Source: an uncultured Propionibacteriaceae bacterium
GTDB taxonomy: Bacteria; Actinomycetota; Actinomycetes; Propionibacteriales; Propionibacteriaceae
Assembly (NCBI GenBank): GCA_938046585.1
Contig: CALIWR010000027.1
Coordinates: 1-64,000 of the forward strand
Reading direction: 5' to 3'
Length of the DNA: 64,000 nt
How positions within the stretch are numbered: the first letter of the stretch is position 1; every line of letters begins with the position of its first letter. The notes beneath the pieces are model-generated. The model did not search any database and was not told the DNA's origin. It saw only the letters and a program-made list of their open reading frames with translations. This document shows positions 60,742 to 64,000 of the stretch, in pieces. The translations under genes were made by a program, and so were the position numbers.

Positions 60742-61035
60742 TCACTGGTTGCTGGCGGCGATCCGCTCGTGGTGACGGACCACCTCGGTGACGATGAACT
60801 GCAGGTATTTCTCGGCGAGTTCCGGGTCGAGGTCGGCCTGGCCGGCGATCTGACGCAGCCGGCGGATCTGCTGCTCCTCCCGGGCCGGGTCGGCCGGCGC
60901 CAGCCCCAGCGACGCCTTAAGTTGCCCCACCTGGCGGGTGATCTTGAACCGCTCCGCCAGCAGGTGCACCAGGGCGGCGTCTAGGTTGTCGATCGAGGCC
61001 CGGGCCCGGGCCAGCTCGGGAGGGATCGCGTTCAT
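60742..61035 (-). CDS. Chorismate mutase (AroQ type)
   Basis: A 97-residue all-helical protein, LARARASIDNLDAALVHLLAERFKI at the N-terminus and EKYLQFIVTEVVRHHERI at the end, matching the AroQ fold. It converts chorismate to prephenate. A longer frame is rejected because the ATG at 61035 sits at the stop of guaB3 (TGATG) and begins the family's helix. Confidence 0.9.
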   Translation of the reverse strand: MNAIPPELARARASIDNLDAALVHLLAERFKITRQVGQLKASLGLAPADPAREEQQIRRLRQIAGQADLDPELAEKYLQFIVTEVVRHHERIAASNQ

Positions 61036-62138
61036 CAGGTCAGCACCAGTTCGATGCGCTGAAATTCCTTGATGTCGGTATACCCGGTCGAGGCCATCGC
61101 CCGGCGCAACGCCCCGACCAGGTTCATCGAGCCGTCGGGCGAGACCGACGGTCCGTGGATGATGTCGGCGAGTGAGCCGATGGTCTCGAACCTGGCCCGC
61201 TCGCCGCGCGGCAAGGTCGGGTGCCAGGCCTCGGCACCCCAGTGATATCCACGGCCGGGCGCCTCGGTGGCCCGGGCCAGCGGGGCCGCCACCATCACCG
61301 CGTCCGCGCCGCAAGCGATCGCCTTGGCGATGTCACCCGAACGGCCCACCGCCCCGTCGGCGATTACCTGGACGTACCGGCCGCCGGACTCGTCGAGATA
61401 GTCGCGGCGGGCCTCAGCCACGTCCGCGATCGCCGACGCCATCGGCACCGCGATCCCCAGCACCTCCCGGGTCGCGTGCTGGGCTCCGCCACCAAAGCCG
61501 ACCAGGACCCCGGCCGCCCCGGTCCGCATCAGGTGCAGTGCCGACTGGTATGTGGCGCAGCCGCCGACGATCACCGGCACCTCGAGGGTCCGAATGAACT
61601 TCTTCAGGTCCAATGGCTCGCCCTCGGTGGCGACATGCTCGGCCGAGACCGTGGTACCGCGGATCACGAAGAAGTCAGGGGCGGCCTGGACCACCACATC
61701 AGCGAACTGCTGGGTGTTGTTCGGCGACAACGCACCGGCCACCGGCACCCCGGCGTCGCGGATCTCGGCCATCCGCTGGGTGATCAGCTCCGGCTTGACC
61801 GGCTCGGCGTACACCTGCTGCATCCGCCGGGTCGCCGCCACCTGGTTCTCGATCCCCACCAGTTCAGCGAAGATCGGCTCCGGATCCTCGTACCGAGTCC
61901 ACAGCCCCTCCAGGTTGAGCACCCCGAGCCCGCCGAGGCGGCCCATCTCGATCGCCGTGGCCGGGCTCATCACTGAGTCCATCGGCGCCGCCAACAACGG
62001 GAAGTCCAGGGTGATGGCGTCGATCCGCCAGCTCAGGTTGACCTCCGAGATGCCGCGGGTCCGTCGCGACGGGACCAGTGCCACCTCGTCGAAGGAATAG
62101 GCCTTGACCGCCCTGCGGCTGCGCCCGATGTCGTACAT
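61035..62138 (-). CDS. GuaB3-family IMP dehydrogenase-related protein
   Basis: A 367-residue TIM-barrel protein (MYDIGRSRRAVKAYSFDEV, PMDSVMSPATAIEMG) of the GuaB3 family, without CBS domains. The loop that in IMPDH carries the catalytic Cys reads GFGGGAQHATREVLG at residues 214-228, with no cysteine. Actinobacterial GuaB3 has no settled function. It lies directly behind guaB and before chorismate mutase. Confidence 0.9.
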   Translation of the reverse strand: MYDIGRSRRAVKAYSFDEVALVPSRRTRGISEVNLSWRIDAITLDFPLLAAPMDSVMSPATAIEMGRLGGLGVLNLEGLWTRYEDPEPIFAELVGIENQVAATRRMQQVYAEPVKPELITQRMAEIRDAGVPVAGALSPNNTQQFADVVVQAAPDFFVIRGTTVSAEHVATEGEPLDLKKFIRTLEVPVIVGGCATYQSALHLMRTGAAGVLVGFGGGAQHATREVLGIAVPMASAIADVAEARRDYLDESGGRYVQVIADGAVGRSGDIAKAIACGADAVMVAAPLARATEAPGRGYHWGAEAWHPTLPRGERARFETIGSLADIIHGPSVSPDGSMNLVGALRRAMASTGYTDIKEFQRIELVLT

Positions 62139-62148
62139 GCGTCCACCC

Positions 62149-63669
62149 TTAGCTGGAATAGTTGGGAGCTTCCATGGTCATCTGGATGTCGTGCGGGTGC
62201 GACTCACGCAGCCCGGACGCGGTGATCCGGACGAAGCGGCCACGTTCATGCAGTTCGGGGATGGTCGACGCGCCGGTGTAGAACATCGACTGCCGAAGCC
62301 CCCCGACCAGTTGGTACGCGACTGCTGCCAGCGGGCCCCGGTAGGCCACCTTGCCCTCGATGCCTTCCGGGACCAGCTTGTCGTCGCTGGTCACATCCGC
62401 CTGGAAATAGCGGTCTTTCGAGTACGAGCCCTTGCGGCCGCGGGCTGCCATCGCACCCAGCGATCCCATCCCCCGGTAGCTCTTGAACTGTTTGCCGTTG
62501 ATGAAGACCAGGTCTCCCGGCGACTCGTCGCAGCCGGCCAACAGCGAGCCGATCATCACGGTGTCGGCGCCGGCAACCAGGGCCTTGGCGATGTCACCGG
62601 AGTACTGCAGGCCGCCGTCCCCGATCAAGGGCACCCCGGCCGGGCGGCAAGCCCGCGAGGCCTCGTAGATCGCGGTCACCTGCGGCACCCCGACCCCTGA
62701 CACCACCCGGGTGGTGCAGATCGAGCCCGGCCCGACGCCTACCTTGACCCCGTCCACCCCGGCCTCGACCAGGGCCTTTGCCCCGTCGTAGGTGGCAACG
62801 TTGCCGGCTACGACATCGACCCCGCTCGCAGCCGGGTCAGCCTTGAGACGCCGGATCATGTCCACCACGGCCCGGCTGTGCCCGTGGGCGGTGTCCACCA
62901 CCAGCACGTCGACACCCTCCTCTACCAGACTCATCGCCCGCTCGTAGCCGTCGCCGAAGAAACCCACCGCGGCCCCGACCCGCAGCCGTCCCAGATCGTC
63001 CTTGGTGGCGTTGGGGTGTCTGTCGGATTTGACGAAGTCTTTCAGGGTGAACAGGCCGGTGAGCCGGCCGTCGGCATCGACCAGCGGCAGTTTCTCGATC
63101 TTGTTCTTCGCCATCAGCTGCAGCGCCCGCTCGCCGCTGATCCCAGGCTCGCCGGTGACCAGCGGCATCGGGGTCATCACGTCACGTACCAGCCGGGTCG
63201 GGTCTTCCTCGAAGCGCATGTCCCGGTTGGTGACGATCCCGAGCAGCCGCATCTGCTCGTCGACCACCGGCACCCCGGAGATCCGGTAGTCGGCGCACAT
63301 CTGGTCGACCTCGCCGATGGTCCGCTCGGCGGTGATCGTAATCGGCTCCTCGACCATCCCGGCCTCGGAGCGTTTCACCCGATCCACCTGCTTGGCTTGG
63401 TCGGCGATGGTGAGGTTGCGGTGCAGGATCCCGAGACCGCCCTCACGGGCCATCGCGATCGCCATCCGGGCCTCGGTGACGGTATCCATCGCCGAACTCA
63501 GCAGCGGGATCCGTACCTCAACGTTACGCGAGACCCGGCTGGACGTGTCTGCCCCCGATGGGATCACATCGCTCTCGTTGGGCAGCAGCAAGACGTCGTC
63601 GAACGTCAGCCCCAGCATCGCGAACTTCTCGGGAACCCCAGCTCCAGTCAGGTCGGACACGCCCGCCAT
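62149..63669 (-). CDS. guaB: IMP dehydrogenase
   Basis: A 506-residue IMPDH that forms XMP in guanine-nucleotide synthesis. It shows FDDVLLLPNESDVIP, two CBS repeats (about 100-220), GNVATYDGAKALVEAG, the catalytic GPGSICTTRVV, and RGMGSLGAM. ATG 63669 is chosen because the family N-terminus follows it; GTG four codons later (VSDL) is an alternative. It lies 10 bp ahead of guaB3. Confidence 0.96.
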   Translation of the reverse strand: MAGVSDLTGAGVPEKFAMLGLTFDDVLLLPNESDVIPSGADTSSRVSRNVEVRIPLLSSAMDTVTEARMAIAMAREGGLGILHRNLTIADQAKQVDRVKRSEAGMVEEPITITAERTIGEVDQMCADYRISGVPVVDEQMRLLGIVTNRDMRFEEDPTRLVRDVMTPMPLVTGEPGISGERALQLMAKNKIEKLPLVDADGRLTGLFTLKDFVKSDRHPNATKDDLGRLRVGAAVGFFGDGYERAMSLVEEGVDVLVVDTAHGHSRAVVDMIRRLKADPAASGVDVVAGNVATYDGAKALVEAGVDGVKVGVGPGSICTTRVVSGVGVPQVTAIYEASRACRPAGVPLIGDGGLQYSGDIAKALVAGADTVMIGSLLAGCDESPGDLVFINGKQFKSYRGMGSLGAMAARGRKGSYSKDRYFQADVTSDDKLVPEGIEGKVAYRGPLAAVAYQLVGGLRQSMFYTGASTIPELHERGRFVRITASGLRESHPHDIQMTMEAPNYSS

Positions 63670-63703
63670 CCTAGGGCGAATCTGCCGGCAGCCGAGACAC
63701 CCG

Positions 63704-63739
63704 ACCACCACCTCACTGAATCAGAGGTTCCGTGGTGGT
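63704..63739. terminator. Inverted repeat upstream of guaB
   Basis: ACCACCAC (63704-63711) and GTGGTGGT (63732-63739) can pair across a 20-nt centre. It lies between the stop of the gene at the right edge and guaB, so could end the former or sit in the guaB leader. No other structure or gene is seen in 63670-63816. Confidence 0.35.
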
Positions 63740-63816
63740 TCCTCTGCCCAGGCGTCCCACGAACTCCTCGGTGGATACGGCGACTCAGCTGCGCTATGAG
63801 GTCGCAGAGGAGATTG

Positions 63817-64000
63817 CTATTCGGGCTCAGGCTCTGTCGCCCCGGTCGCGGATACCGGTGGAGCTGATGATCGGGGTTTGCGTACCCGTCCGGCCCGGAT
63901 GTCGAGAAACAGTCCGATCCCCAGGGCGATCAGGGCAGGGACGATCCAGCCGGTGGCGTCGTTCCACAGCCCGGTGCGGGACAGAAGATCGCTAGGGGCC
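63817..64000 (-). CDS. Membrane protein, C-terminal fragment
   Basis: Only the last 60 codons are inside the window. They encode one hydrophobic helix (GWIVPALIALGIGLFLDI) followed by a basic then Pro/Ala/Glu-rich tail ending EPEPE and a TAG stop. The coding frame shows no stop codon to the window edge. The family cannot be told from this fragment. Confidence 0.6.
   Translation of the reverse strand, partial: APSDLLSRTGLWNDATGWIVPALIALGIGLFLDIRAGRVRKPRSSAPPVSATGATEPEPE

Overview
The window is from a high-GC actinomycete, most likely of the Propionibacteriaceae or a close relative. The 5' part of a 16S rRNA gene at the left edge has an actinobacterial sequence. A mycothiol ligase (MshC), a DUF3145 protein, a His-tailed GroEL with a CIRCE-controlled groES, and the paired guaB/guaB3 genes all fit. 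Genus is not resolved, and everything here was read by eye without database searches.

Layout. 1-1.5 kb: rrn operon start with two tandem promoters, minus strand. 1.5-18.8 kb: a minus-strand block of translation and amino-acid genes, in order of transcription DUF3145, mshC-protoglobin-argG-hisE-hisG, infC-rpmI-rplT-trmH-pheS-pheT, argC-B-D-R-H, tyrS. 18.9-23.6 kb: moxR-DUF58-VWA-VWA-yggS. 23.8-32 kb: a Ser/Pro-tailed membrane protein, a PLDc_N membrane protein, one tRNA(CAU), DUF2017-clpS diverging from pncB-pncA, groES-groEL, and a GH13 enzyme.

32.3-41.8 kb is an accessory glycan cluster: two GT2 enzymes, a C-methyltransferase, a nucleotidyltransferase, a PIG-L deacetylase, an SDR epimerase, an RmlC-like epimerase, an unusual methyltransferase-like/aminotransferase fusion, and a GT14-like enzyme. 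Directly behind it (41.9-43.8 kb) is a compact three-gene cassette, more AT-rich in its last gene. It encodes a duplicated YbaB-like protein, a WXG100-sized helical protein and a helical-domain HELGH metallopeptidase, and looks like a type VII-type effector cassette. These two regions are the best candidates for undescribed biology.

43.8-64 kb: a THUMP-like methyltransferase, a NUDIX enzyme, the tsaD-rimI-tsaB-tsaE block, a DEAD-box helicase, a 600-bp gene-poor stretch, a GT4 mannosyltransferase-like enzyme, PH-domain and GtrA membrane proteins, an isocitrate/isopropylmalate-family dehydrogenase, birA, ung, a complete ECF transporter behind a DtxR/IdeR-like iron box, a GntR-controlled ABC operon with a four-half-site operator, chorismate mutase, guaB3, guaB and a membrane-protein fragment at the right edge.

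Two expression themes recur. Neighbouring genes very often overlap by 4 bp (ATGA), giving long translationally coupled operons. Many genes that begin an operon have no Shine-Dalgarno sequence but a -10-like hexamer 6-8 nt before the start codon, as expected of leaderless transcripts.
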